A DNA stretch of 64,000 bases from Gambelia wislizenii (taxonomy: Eukaryota; Chordata; Lepidosauria; Squamata; Crotaphytidae). Under the pieces are notes generated by a model. The model searched no databases. It saw only the letters and a list, made by a program, of their open reading frames with translations, and had not been told where the DNA came from. Location of the stretch: positions 222,817,001 to 222,881,000 of the forward strand of contig JAUMIR010000004.1 in assembly GCA_030847615.1 (NCBI GenBank). The letters run 5' to 3'. A program made the translations under genes and the position numbers. This document shows positions 33,684 through 44,135 of this stretch, in pieces. The stretch's first letter is position 1; every line of letters starts with the position of its first letter.

Positions 33684-34136
33684 CAGTTGCCCCTCCACAT
33701 TCGCGGCTTTAAGATTCGCGGTTTTGACTATTCACGGTTTTGGGAGCACCCCCCCCCCCCGCCATCCAAAAAACTGCTCCTAGGGCAGCGGGAGTGGGTG
33801 GGAGGAAGCAGCAACGAGGATCAGCTAGCCCCGTCACTGCTCCTCCTGAGGGGGTGGGAGTGGGTGGGAGGTAGCAGTGACAAGGCTTGCCAAGCCCCGT
33901 CGCTGCTCCAGGGGGGGAGAGGGTGGGAGGAAGCAGACACAAGGCTTGCCAAGCCCCGTCACTGCTCCTGGCGGGGGGGGAGAGGGTGGGAGGAAGCAGC
34001 GATGAGGCTTGGCAAGCCCCGTCACTGCTCCTGGGGGGGAGGGGGGGAGGTGGCGTGACCTAGTTTTTATTCACAGATTTTTCACATTCACGGGGGTCTC
34101 ATGGCCCTAACCCCCGCGAATGTGGAGGGACAACTG
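33684..34136. mobile_element. pogo/Tigger-like element with TA flanks
   Basis: 453 bp. Left end CAGTTGCCCCTCCACATTCG, right end CGAATGTGGAGGGACAACTG, giving inverted repeats of about 20 bp within a TA/TA duplication (33682-33683, 34137-34138). Subterminal CGCGG and TTCACGG blocks (TTCGCGGTTTTGACTATTCA) occur. TA duplications with CAGTTG-type ends fit the pogo/Tigger branch of Tc1-mariner. The centre is a minisatellite, and no transposase is encoded. Confidence 0.82.
33789..34060. repeat. 61-bp minisatellite inside the pogo-like element
   Basis: About 4.4 units of 61 bp. Each has GGGTGGGAGGAAGCAG, then CTTGCCAAGCCCCGTC, then GCTGCTCC or ACTGCTCC, and starts at about 33789, 33850, 33911, 33972 and 34033. 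Frame-open reads across it reflect the repeat, not a gene. Confidence 0.88.
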
Positions 34137-34418
34137 TATACCTGCCAGATTCTGATTATTATTGTACAGCTAGAAGCTACATGAAAAAGCCTAAGATGAA
34201 ACTCCAAGGCAGGCAAAACAAAAGGCCGTCCCATGTTCAATCAACAGGGCAAGAAAACAAAAAGCCATCCTGTCCCAGTCAAGTGACCAGCTGCATACCT
34301 GAGGTAACCCAAGACTTAAGGCGAGTGGTTTGCAGGACTGTACGGCCCACTGAAACAGATTTTGGCCAGATCATATGAGGCAGGGACTTATATAGATTCC
34401 CCCCCATTCCAACACTAC
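34137..34418. other. Unassigned stretch
   Basis: No recognised feature. Confidence 0.45.
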
Positions 34419-34961
34419 AGACTTTATAAGACATGCTCCTTAAAAATCAATTTTTATGCCAGCAAAATAATGTCCCCCCCCCACTACACGTACCACTAAT
34501 CCTGGCAAAGGCTTCCTTGGCAATGAAAGAGAAAGTGAATGGAGCTCCATTCACTTCCTTGTTCAAAATCCTGTGGATTCTCACAAGACCTCATCATGCA
34601 GGAAATTAAAAAAATAAAAATAAAAACAGGAAAAGTTTTTAAAAGCACAGGAGCACACTTTAAAACTTACAAGTAACCCGGGAGGGTCATAAAAAGTGTG
34701 CCACTTACCTGGATGTTGCTCGGAAGTGTTGGCACTGGACTGGCCATTCAAGCTGCATTCACGTGAATTAAATGGCGTGAGGTTTCACATGCCAGCACTA
34801 AAGCACCACCGAAGATCTCTTGACGGCTTCAGCTGTCAATAAAAAGGTATGGGTTTTGGGCAAGACATAAAAGCAAAAGGGCAACATCATCTGATATGTG
34901 CACCTTTTTGCATTTATGTGGTGTTGTTATGATACCATATTTAGTGCATCTGATAAAGCCT
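34419..34961 (-). mobile_element. Long multi-hairpin MITE, GGACTTTATC subtype (copy G)
   Basis: About 543 bp with degraded ends (AGACTTTATAAGACATGC left, GCATCTGATAAAGCC right). Minus-strand donor-like CAG|GTAAGT lies at about 34712 and the second site is altered to GTACGT (about 34492). It shares TTCACTTCCTTGTTCAAAAT and ATGCAGGAAATT blocks with 23197-23688 and the CATCTGATATGTGCACC block with 15673-16238. Non-coding. Confidence 0.73.
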
Positions 34962-35328
34962 TCCACAGGCATGAAATGGACAGGAAGCATTCCCATCAGT
35001 GTAAGCTCTGGACTGCCTTTTCAAGAGTAGGTTGATTAAAATGGTCTTGCCTCTCTTCTCTGCCATCTTTGCTCCTGCTGCAGGCATTGCACTGACGTAA
35101 GAGTGGCAGTTGGACATCTTTCTGTCAACAGTTCATGGACCCTGTTTAGTTCTTGATTAACTCAAACAAAACAAAATGTTCATAGGTTATCTAAATTTTG
35201 TTCACCTATAATTTTTGAGTCGTATGCTAATCTCAGCATTATATTCGGACTTTTAATGAAGTTTAAATGGCTTTAGCTGTATAGATTGGTTAACTTTTTA
35301 AAAAAAAACATACACATATACAAACAGA
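34962..35328. other. Unassigned stretch
   Basis: No recognised feature. Confidence 0.45.
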
Positions 35329-35626
35329 GGACTTTATCAGATGAGGCCAATAATGGCAAAAAACACATAATTTAGGACGTGTCAATAATACCAAAGGCAA
35401 AATTATCAGACATCCTTGTCACTTACCCATTCCCACTATCTCGTGCTGGCACAAATGAAGCATCACTTTTTATTGACAAGCTAAGCCATCAATAAAAAGT
35501 GATGCCTCATTCACACCAGCACGATGCAGTGGGAACAGGTAAGCGACAACATCATCTGATAATTTCAGCCATTTCTGCTATCACCGCATCCTAATGTCGC
35601 GGTTTTTGTCACGTCTCATAAAGTCC
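35329..35626. mobile_element. Palindromic MITE, GGACTTTATC ends
   Basis: A 298-bp foldback from GGACTTTATCAGATG to CGTCTCATAAAGTCC with AGA/AGT flanks. The arms pair around ATTATCAGACATCC/CATCTGATAATTTC and CTTTTTATTGAC/ATCAATAAAAAG. It is a short relative of the GGACTTTATC long copies. Confidence 0.76.
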
Positions 35627-35635
35627 AGTTTTTAT

Positions 35636-35750
35636 ATGATTTTTATTCTGGGCCGGTTTTAATCATTTCTAAAACACATTGAGTACTGTTACTGGGGGTG
35701 AGGGGAAGACAAGTTATAAATGAATTAAATAAATACATAAATAAAGAGCT
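35636..35750 (+). mobile_element. Possible LINE 3' end
   Basis: A GGGCCGGTTTTAATCATTTC...ACATTGAGTACTG...ACAAGTTATAAATGAATTAAA layout with an AAAT-type tail resembles the L2 3' ends here. There is no coding match. Confidence 0.3.
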
Positions 35751-35822
35751 ACTGATCAATAAATTTGTTGAGCAGGCACTCACCTATTTTCAAAACAGTT
35801 GTGGCTATTTTAAAATGGCTTA

Positions 35823-36421
35823 GAGCTTGTCTACATGGGCAATAAAAGCTGTATTCACCCTATATTCGTGGCCCAGTTGACACACAATGTTTTCAATGAT
35901 GCACATTTTCACTGGGGCTTCTGCAGGAAGCTCCAGAGTTGCAAGATTTGTGGTTTGCTCTGCATTTGCAGGGAAAACCTGGACTTTTGGTAGTGTGGCA
36001 GCCAACAATTGGCTTTGGAGCAAAGCCAGGGCTGGACTTCTAGTGGACAGGACTCCATTCTGGCTCTTTTAAAAAAGTTTTTTATTTTTCAATTGTGCAT
36101 ACTTCTGGATAGGTGTATCTTTGCTTATCCAGTAATACAGTACTCTCGGATCACATATATTCACTTATTCTCATACACGAACTACAGGGGGAAAAACTGG
36201 AGCAGCCCCAGCCATGTGGGCAGAAATACTATGCCATATAGTACATGTGATCAGCACAGGACCATCCTTTTACTCTGACAAGGATTACAGTGTGGCAGGA
36301 TACTCCGATCTACAATCGGACAAGCCCGGTGCATGTGGCGTTTACAGGGCTGCTGCAGATCTAAGAAATCCACCCTGGCTACGAGGTTGGTGTGGGGTTT
36401 TCTACCAGCGTAGACAAGCCC
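35823..36421. mobile_element. MITE with RGGCTTGTCTAC termini
   Basis: About 599 bp. The left end GAGCTTGTCTACATGGGC and the right end CCAGCGTAGACAAGCCC are inverted repeats. Flanks TTA and ATA are an imperfect 3-bp duplication. Its closest relative in the window is 54753-55263, which has the same terminal motif and a perfect TAA duplication. Open frames inside (35887-36459) are incidental. Confidence 0.66.
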
Positions 36422-37282
36422 ATAGTAAAACTTATTTTACTGAACAGCAGTTGATGTAACTGAAGTGTAGTATTTGCCACCATATGCTTCAACTACTTGA
36501 AATATTAGCCAATTTAATCTACAATTCTAAGAGAGAGTGAAGAAAAATAATGAAGACCAGCCCAGACAACAATTGGACATCTGAAAGGGATAATGATTTA
36601 GACAATAAGAAGTACACAATATCTGTTTATTGACATTAGGGAGGTTAGCTGAATTACACATTGCATTTACAAGCAACGTTTCCCCCCTTCTATTTTTATC
36701 TGTAAATGGGGAAATAAAAAAATGCAGTAGCCTGTGAAACTCTCATAATAGCTTTTCACAGTTCAGACACATTAAATTACTTGCAATACACTAGCTTAAA
36801 AAAATGAAGAGAACAGTTTTCTTAGAACACAGAGACAAGGGACTCCTCTCTAGACAGGGCAAATGTTTCAGGTAGTGGAAGTATTATTTCACTGAAGTTC
36901 TCAGGATTTTTTAAAATATCCAAACAATGTTTCTGTTTTCCTGGACTATATTATGGCGCCAGCTGCACTGTTTTATTCCCACCCTTAAGTGGGTTTCTTT
37001 TTTAATTGAGAGACATATTGGAACAAACAAGTATCCTTCCCTTCTTTTCTCTCCATTTTTAAATAAAAAAAATATTAAAATCATAGGGCAAGAGTGCATC
37101 TTAACTCTAAGAATTTTTTTTTAAAAAAAGAGGAGAAAATGTACCATGCAGAGCATAGGACCACCTCAGTAAGCCATGTTCTGTTATTTAAAAAAAACAC
37201 ACACACACAACTTTTCAAAACCTAGTGCAAATCCAAAAAAGCACTATAAACAGGCCCCCAAAAGAATGGAATAAGTAGACAC
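36422..37282. other. Unassigned repeat-poor stretch
   Basis: No recognised repeats or exons. AT-rich, with several ATAATGATTTAG/CTGTTTATTGACA motifs that could be regulatory but are not diagnostic. Confidence 0.4.
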
Positions 37283-37605
37283 AGAGTATCAGATGTGGTG
37301 GAATGCAGCAAAAAAAAAAAAAAAAAAAAATCACGTTCCAAACCGTGCCAGAAGAATGGGAGGACAACAGGAAGGGTGACATTAGCAGACGACACATCCT
37401 TCTGCTGTGCCGGGAGGGTAGCCCTGGCACAGACAAGGCTTCCCTTTCTTATTGATAGGGACAAGCCACAAATAAAAAGGGACACCTTGCTCATGGCCAT
37501 GCTATGCCCCCAGGACACTGGAGGACAATAACGTCTACTAATCTTGCCTGTTCCAGTTCCTGTCGTGATCTTCTGACATGGTATTTTCCACGTCTGAGAA
37601 TCTCC
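37283..37605. mobile_element. Degraded MITE of the GGAGATTATC group
   Basis: The right end CACGTCTGAGAATCTCC is followed by TGA. The left end is eroded (AGAGTATCAGATGTGG). It contains a hairpin arm pair (CTTCTTATTGATAGG / CCACAAATAAAAAGG) and a long A run at 37311-37330, possibly an expansion. About 323 bp. It abuts the L2 copy that follows. Confidence 0.55.
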
Positions 37606-37760
37606 TGAGGCAACAAGCACTGGCAGAAGCTAAGGAGCTGTACCATAAGAACTCATGCTTCTTTATACCAATCTGGAAGAGCTCTAGGTTCCATTTTTAG
37701 GCAAGGTTCTGGACCATGTGGTGGCCTCCCACCTTCAGGGATTTCTGGATGGGATGAAAA

Positions 37761-38158
37761 ATCTAGATTAGTGGTTCTTAACCTTTTCTTTATCAGGGAC
37801 CCCCTTTAAATATATTTTGTTGCTGTGTCCCCCAAGATTTAAACCAACAGTTACAACAACAAAAAAACACCTGAACACTGAACCATTAACAATTACACTA
37901 TCCATTAAACCTTTCCTCAGAGGTGCTCCTCCCGCTTCTTCTGGCTAGTTTGCAGCCGGAGTAGATTGAACAGCAACATGCAGGCCCAGCCAGATGCCAA
38001 GCCAGCCTTTGTCTTGGTTCCTATCTCAATGCTGCTCTGCTGTGGAAAGGAGGGGGGCTGAGCAGCCTTTAAGACATCAATCCTTCGTGAACCTCTGTGA
38101 GGACATTGCATACACCTGGGGGTCCACAGACCACAGGTTAAGAACCACTGATCTAGAT
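37761..38158 (-). mobile_element. hAT non-autonomous element nested in L2, 8-bp TSD
   Basis: The element proper is 37769-38150 (382 bp), TAGTGGTTCTTAACC to GGTTAAGAACCACTG, with perfect duplication ATCTAGAT (37761-37768, 38151-38158). The interior is the reverse of that at 4949-5303 (CAGAGGTGCTCC, TTCTTCTGGCTAGTTTGCAG and CTTTGTCTTGG match in inverse). It interrupts the L2 RT region; excision of one duplication rejoins the L2 reading. Confidence 0.9.
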
Positions 38159-38902
38159 CCATTTCAAACTGTCTTCAGGCCTTGTTATGCAACAGAGACA
38201 GCTTTGGTCACCTTGGTCGATAACCTCTGCAGGGAGCTAGCAGAGGGAGTGTGTTCCAGTTGGTTCTGCTGGACCTCTCAACAGCTTTCAATACCATCGA
38301 CCATGGTGTCTTTTGGGGTCACCTTGCTGGGATAGGACTTGGGGGGCACTGTTTTACAGTGGCTCCATTCCTTCCTCCCAGAAGGTGGTGATGGGTGACT
38401 TCTGCTTGACTTCTTGGCCATTAGTCTATGAGGTCCCCCAAGGCTAAGTTCTGTCCCCCATGCTATTTAATATATACATGAAACTGCTGGGAGATGTTGT
38501 CTGGCATTTGGGGCTTCAATGCCATCAGTATGTGGATAACTCCCAGCTCTATTATTTATTTCCACCACAAACTAAGGAAACTGTTTTGGTCTAAATCAGT
38601 TTCCGTCATCAGTAATGGACTAGATGAGGATGAGCAAACTGAAACTTAATCCAAACAAGATGGAGGAGCTCCTGGTCAGTTGAGAGACAGATCAGGGAAT
38701 AGGGATTCACCTTGTGCTGGATGGTGTTACACTCTTTCTGAAGACACAGGTCTGCAGCTTGGATGTGCTTCAGGATTCAACTCTGACCCTGAAAGCTCAG
38801 ATTTCAGCAGTGGTTAGGAGTGCCTTTGCACAGTTCAATCTTGTGTGCCAGTTCCGCCTGTTACTTGAGACATCAGATCTGGCCATGGTGACACATACCT
38901 TA

Positions 38903-39484
38903 AGAGATTTTCACACTGGGGCTAAAAGCCCCCTTCCTCTCCTTCAAGTCCCTCTCCCATTCCTGCAACAGAATAGAGGTAAATGTTTGCACACTTACCT
39001 CCATTCTGCTCCAGGAATGGGCACCCTGCCTCCTTGCCCGGCCGGCCGTAAATGCAGCCGTCGTAAGGCTGCCTTTATGACCAACTGGCTGAAATCCCAC
39101 TTGTTCTCACGAGAGAATGAGCGGGAGGGAAATTCAAAATTAACCCCTCCCCCAGCTGTCAAATCAATAAAAAAGCAAAAAAACAAAAAACAAAAACAAA
39201 AACAAAAGAACCTGGGGGGGGGAAGGATGGCACTTACCTGGCTGTCCCAATCATGGCAGGAAGTGCTTGCCACGGAGTTCCTCCCCTATGCCTGTCATTC
39301 CAGAACAGAGACGGGGCTCCTATTTTCACACCCGTGTTCCATTACAGAAATGGATCTGTACGGGGAGAAAACAGAGCAGTGACACTTTGGGCATGGAACA
39401 GGGTGAACGTTGTCTGAAAGAAAAATATTTCAACAACCCTGTTCCATGCCTGTAACAGGACAAATTGCCCTTGTGAAAATCTCC
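38903..39484 (-). mobile_element. Long multi-hairpin MITE nested in L2 (copy H)
   Basis: 582 bp, AGAGATTTTCACAC to GTGTGAAAATCTCC-like end (CTTGTGAAAATCTCC), with TTA/TTG flanks (duplication with one change). The core is reversed. Minus-strand donors are CAG|GTAAGT at about 39240 and GAG|GTAAGT near 39001. There is an acceptor-like GGGATTTCAG between them, a TTCTCACGAGAGAATGAGC hairpin and a GCAGCCGTCGTAAGGCTGC palindrome. It lies between the VTHTL and VTSWLDYCNA codons of the L2, so it postdates that LINE. Confidence 0.84.
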
Positions 39485-40230
39485 TTGGTTACATCCTGGT
39501 TGGATTATTGTAATGCCCTCTACATGAGGCTGAAGAGCGTTCAGCAATTTCAACTGGTCTGAAAAGCTACAGGCTGATTGCTAGCTGGGGCTGGCTACAG
39601 GGAACACACAACTGCCTCGTTGCAATAGCTTCACTGGCTGCCAGTCTGTTTTGGGGCACAATTCAAAATGCTGGTTTTGACCTATGAAGCCCTAGAGAGC
39701 TCAGGTCCAGGTTATTTTAAGAACTGTACTCTCCCTTAGGAACCAGCCCATGCTTTGAGATCTCCTGGGGAAGCCCTTCTTTCTGTCCCACCACCCTCAC
39801 AGGTACATCTGGTGACAACACAAGAGAGGGCCTCCTCAGTGGCTGCCCCCAAGCTCTGGAATCCCATTCCCAGAGAAGTTACACTGGCACCCTCCCTACT
39901 TTCTCCCCCATTTTTTCCCCAGACAAGTAACAACTTTTCCATTTTGACAGGCATTTGATCAGTGACTATATAAGACCAATGGCACCTAAACAACTGGATC
40001 TTGCTAACTGTCATGCTACTATGAGCATGTATGTGTCCGCGCACATGCATGTGCATGTTTGATGAAGTATATTTTAATCTGATCTTAATTTTTTCATTGT
40101 TTAATCTTCTTTTAACTTTTATATCTTATGAATTTTTAATGATGTGTTTTTTAATTTGTTGTAAGCCTCTTTGAGTCTCAAACTGGGCAAAAGGAAGGAT
40201 AGAGAGGAGGAGGAGGAGGAGGAGTTGAGT

Positions 40231-41771
40231 TTTTGTTTGTATGGACCTGCTGAAAGGGTAAGTTTGGTTCAAAAACTAGGTCAGAAAAAAGATTGGGAAA
40301 GATGTTCAAAGTGTCTTCTATTTAACAAATGGACTGTAGAATCCAGCTTCACATTCAAATATGACCAGGAGTGAAGGCATGAGGGTTTCCTGCTGAGCAT
40401 GATGAGGTGGGTGCAGAGCTTTTAACAGGTGGTTTTTTGTTTTCACATTCTAGCTGGAACTGCACGAGGGCACTGAAGCCAACAAAAAGGCTAACAGAGT
40501 CAATGGAAATCTGCAGCCACTATGAACTAGCTTAGTCAATCCTTATAGCAGAAGTGAATATCAGATAGCAACTCGAGCATGACCTCTATGATCACAGCCT
40601 GGTGTTTATGTATACACAGGAACAATGGAGTGGCTTGGCAATTACTGGAAATACATTCCTCAAGCTTTCAGGCCATGCCAAGCTGAAAATTGTGGTCAAC
40701 TCATTTGGGAGAAACAGGATCAACCTGGATTTCCCTGCAACATTTGTAATTAAACTGTATGTATTGCCTCTGTCTAAAATGCTCTGTTTTAAACCCAGAG
40801 CCCCTTCGGTTTTGACGTACATGATGCTGTATTTCTTGAAAGCTCCCATGGACGTAATGACATCTCATTTTCCTGACTCAATAAACCTGGGTGTTGTCAT
40901 TCCAAGTCATCCAGGCCTTGTCATCATCCACATATTGACATCATGGAAATATGAACCTGAGCTTTGGATGAAACTCATTTGCTAACATTAGAGAGCTCAA
41001 AGCTAGCTGTAACAAGTATCCAAATGCTGTGGATATCCTCGATCTGGCATGTCCTAGCCACCAACATAATAAGGATATAATATATATAGGATATAATAAT
41101 AATAAAACAGAAATCTCCCCAGTAACTGATGTTGATAATACAGGCACATTTGAGAGACTTATATTGTTAGGTAATGGTATACAGCAGGGATAGAGAATCA
41201 GTGACCCCTGTCATATTAATGAAGAACTTAATCCTATCATCCCTTGCCAGTGGTCATGCTTGCAGGAGCTTATAGGTATTAGAGTCCAATGATATCTTAA
41301 GATCTAGAGGTTCTCCAACTCTGCTTAATCGCATCTTTTGAACCCTGTCATTTGTATATGTGCCCTATGCTGAGTGATAGCAGGTTGCTGTTATTGACAC
41401 AGGGTTACTAATTAGCACTTATGGCAGAGGACTGTATGTACCCCCAGATGTTGTTGAGGTGCAACTCTCAGAAGCCATTGCCAGCGCAGCAGATGGTGGT
41501 GACTGCTCAGAGCTGCAAGTCAGAAATATCAGGAGGGTCACACAACTCACACTACTGGTTGGTGGGATCACCTAAAAGGTACATCAAAAGAGGGGGGCAA
41601 CAACCACAGACACACAACATTTTAAACCAAGGTTTGAAAAAATTACTTTTTTAACTGTAACTCTCACTAGACATGCTGGTGAGGAATGTTCTAGGAGTTG
41701 TAGTCCTAGAAATAAATGTTTCCAAGCTCTGTTTTCAACATCTCCCACTTTATGCCACCCAAAGTGCATGA
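40231..41771. other. Unassigned stretch
   Basis: No convincing gene. The part at 41440-41530 (CCAGATGTTGTTGAGGTGCA) and 41690-41710 (AGGAGTTGTAGTCC) resembles short hAT-derived fragments, too eroded to delimit. The 127-codon plus frame at 40602-40985 is unrecognised. Confidence 0.4.
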
Positions 41772-42268
41772 CATAGAATCATAGAATCATAGAATTGCAG
41801 AGTTGGAAGAGACCACGAGGGCCATCCAGTCCAACCCCCTGCCACGCAGGAAATCACGATCAAAGCATCCCTGACACATGGCCATCCAGCCTCTGTTTAA
41901 AGACCTCCAAGGAAGGAGACCCCGTGTGTTCCACTGCTGTTCCAGTGCTGAACAGCTCTTACTGTCAGAAAGTTCCTCCTAATGTTGAGGTGGAATCTCT
42001 GTTCCTGGAGCTTGCATCCATTGCTCCATGTTCCAGTCTCTGGAGCAGCAGAAAACAAGTCTGCTCCATCCTCAACGTGACACCCCTTCAAATACTTAAA
42101 CAGGGCTATCATATCGCCTCTTAACCATCTTTTTTCCTGGCTAAACATACCCAGCTCCCTAAGTCTCTCCTCACAAGGCATGGTTTCCAGACCTTTCACC
42201 ATTTTAGTTGCCCTTCTCTGGACATGCTCCAATTTGTCAATATCCTTTTTGAATTGTGGTGCCCAAAT
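41772..42268 (-). pseudogene. CR1 LINE ORF2 C-terminus and 3' end
   Basis: On the minus strand ORF2 reads MEHVQRRATKMVKGLE, then EERLRELGMFS, LRGDMIALFKYLKG, then ADLFSAAPETGTWSNG and LNIRRNFLTVRAVQHWN, the standard CR1 C-terminal order. The 3' UTR continues to the CR1-specific terminal octamer repeats (ATTCTATG units, seen here as CATAGAATCATAGAATCATA at 41772). The upstream KKDIDKLE-like codons are present to about 42268. It is 5'-truncated. The final residues before the stop are altered. Confidence 0.92.
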
Positions 42269-42712
42269 TTAAACAATGTAAAAAATTATTTTAATGTCTA
42301 AAAACACAGTAAACAAGTTAACTAGTTTAAAATATTAAAATGGGTTAAAACAGTGTAAAACAACTTAAAACCATGTACATGTGAGGCTTTGTGTAAAACC
42401 AATGAAACCCCAAAGGCTTTAGTGAACAGCCATGTTTTCACTTGGCACCAGAATGATGGTAACGTTGGCACCATCAGCCTCCAAGGGGAGGGTATTCCAT
42501 TACTAAGTGTCACAGCAGAGAAGGTCCTCTCACATCTGTGCCATATCATATTGCCCAGACTAATGGCACACAGAGGAGGCTACCTTCAGCAGATCTCAGT
42601 TCTTAGCCAGGTGTATACCTGGAGAGGATCTCTTTCAAGTATCAAGGTCCCAAGACATTTGGGGCTTTAAATGTCATTACCAGCACCTTGACGTATTTCC
42701 TCCCCATTTTTC
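42269..42712 (-). pseudogene. L2-clade LINE C-terminus and 3' UTR
   Basis: Minus-strand pieces give YLKEILSRYTP, a broken LRSA...LL.VP region, a GNTLPLE-like block and CQVKTWLFTKAFG (the K-T-W-LF--AF end of L2 ORF2). An AT-rich 3' UTR of GTTTTAC/TTTAAAAC-type repeats follows to about 42269. Heavily mutated. It abuts the CR1 at its 3' side. Confidence 0.7.
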
Positions 42713-42727
42713 AACATTGGGATGTTG

Positions 42728-42822
42728 AAGAAGATCGTGATTCCTGCATGGCAGGGGGTTGGACTGGATGGCCCTTGTGGTCTCTTCCAACTCTACAATT
42801 CTATGATTCTATGATTCTATGA
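42728..42822 (+). mobile_element. CR1 LINE 3' tail
   Basis: CATGGCAGGGGGTTGGACTGG, then GGCCCTTGTGGTCTCTTCC and three ATTCTATG-type octamers: the CR1 3' terminus in plus orientation. Only about 95 bp remains. It is nearly an inverted copy of the 3' end at 41772-41860. Confidence 0.9.
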
Positions 42823-43184
42823 CTTCAGACCGGAAGCTTATTGTCAGCTGGTGTTATATACTTTTTGTATGATGTCCCAGTCAGCCATCTAGCTGCTGTT
42901 TTTGCACTACATGGATAAACAAGGAAATAAGAGGGCCACTGCAAAGAGAAGACAGTGATATGCTAACAGGAGACAGAGAGAAGGCCAAACTATTTCATGT
43001 TTTCTTTTCCTTCATCTTTTCCCAAAAGGAAACCAGTGCTCTAAATGGTGAAAATAGAATAAACCACGCAGTAAGGGGACTACAGCCTTGAGTAGATAAA
43101 GAGGTAATAGCTAATCAAAATGAGTTCAGGTCTTCAGAGCCAGATGAGTTGCATCCAAGAGTACTAAAGGAACTTGCAGATATA

Positions 43185-43794
43185 GGAGATTATCGGACAG
43201 GAACGAAAAAAGTGTTCCTGTCTCACAATCTCCTCTCCTGCTCCTGTTCCTGTAACACCACAATAGTAAAACTTTTTAGACCTACCTTTGTAGTGTCTTC
43301 ATGGCAGCCCAGGAGTGAATGGAGCTCTACTGGAGCTCCTTTCATTCCTGGAGTGAAACCCCACCTCACAAAAGGTGAGAGTGTGGGAAATTCGAAAATA
43401 AAAAAGCAAAACACAAGACACAAGATAAATAATGTACTGACAGCAAGCACAAAAACACACTTTAAAACTTCCAAGTAAACCAGGGAAGTTTTTAAAAATT
43501 GTGCCACTTACCTGGATGTCCCAATCTCACCAGGAAGTGTTCTGACAGGGACCTCCCATTGATGCTGGGATCTCGCCAGCAAAATGGGGCACCTTTTCAG
43601 TCACATGAACATGTGTTACAGAAATGTAACAAGGGTTGCATTGATGGCTTCTCCCGTCAATAAAAAGCAGCGCCGGCAGAACAGCAGCAGAACGGGTACA
43701 TTACAAGAGGGGAATGCCATCATCTGAAAAGGAAGGCCTTTCGTGATCTCCTGGTATTGTTATAACACCGAATTTAGCACGTCTGATAATCTCC
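43185..43794 (-). mobile_element. Long multi-hairpin MITE nested in CR1 (copy I)
   Basis: 610 bp, GGAGATTATCGGACAGG to CACGTCTGATAATCTCC, with perfect ATA duplication (43182-43184, 43795-43797). The core is reversed. Minus-strand consensus donor CAG|GTAAGT is near 43511, acceptor-like GGTTTCACTCCAG near 43350, second donor AAAG|GTAGGT near 43287. It shares the subterminal GGCCTTCCTTTTCAGATGATGGCAT block with 8507 and 48708. Removing it with one ATA joins the CR1 codons ELADI and LSEPLS in frame. Confidence 0.88.
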
Positions 43795-44052
43795 ATACTT
43801 TCGGAGCCACTGTCAATAACCTTTGAGAATTCTTGGAGGATGGGTGAGGTTCCAGCAGACTGAAGGAAGGGAAGTGTTGTCCCCATCTAGAAAGGGGAGG
43901 GGGAGGACCTGGGCAACTACCACCTGGTCAGCTTGACATCAATTCCAGGTTCTAGAATAGATCATTAAATAGTCAGTCAGTGCACACTTAGAGAGGAACG
44001 CAGTGATTACTAAGAGCCAGAATGGGTTTTTTGAAAAGAAGTCATGCCAAAC

Positions 44053-44056
<4 letters not shown>

Positions 44057-44094
<38 letters not shown>

Positions 44095-44135
44095 CTCCCT
44101 TCCTCCCTCCCTCCCCCGCCCTCTCTCTCTCTTAA
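44057..44135. repeat. (TC)n microsatellite with polypyrimidine extension
   Basis: About 18 TC units (44057-44092), then an interrupted CCCTCC/TCTC tract to 44133. It lies inside the CR1 ORF2 remnant and must have expanded after insertion. Confidence 0.9.

Larger units (their letters stand above)
37680..40230 (+). pseudogene. L2-clade LINE ORF2 (RT to C-terminus) and 3' UTR, carrying two insertions
   Basis: Plus-strand remnants of reverse transcriptase. A GFLDE-type block before 37769 is followed (38160 on) by FQTVFRPCYATETALV, a degraded LDLS-AF-TIDH region (about 38270), and a region of the GVPQGS.LSPMLF type (about 38430). The YADDTQLY-type motif is near 38530 (CAGTATGTGGATAACTCCC), then K-L-NPNKME. 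Then come LDGVTLFLKTQVCSL to DLAMVTHTL, VTSWLDYCNALYMRL (39484 on), and LTYEALESSGPGYFKN to LLSVPPPSQVHLV. A 3' UTR ends GTAAGCCTCTTTGAGTCTC with a GAG-rich tail. Stops and frameshifts abound. It is interrupted by a hAT (37769-38150) and a MITE (38903-39484). Confidence 0.85.

Noticed and set aside
33687..34058. 123-codon frame with repeated WEEA-like peptides
   Set aside because: It is the 61-bp minisatellite within the pogo-like element; the frame persists only because the units stay open.
38714..39382. 222-codon plus-strand open frame, the longest in the window
   Set aside because: The first 63 codons are the L2 ORF2 remnant; the rest reads into the nested MITE in reverse. It is a chance fusion, not a gene.
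42389..42670. 93-codon plus-strand frame
   Set aside because: Antisense of an L2 C-terminus and 3' UTR.
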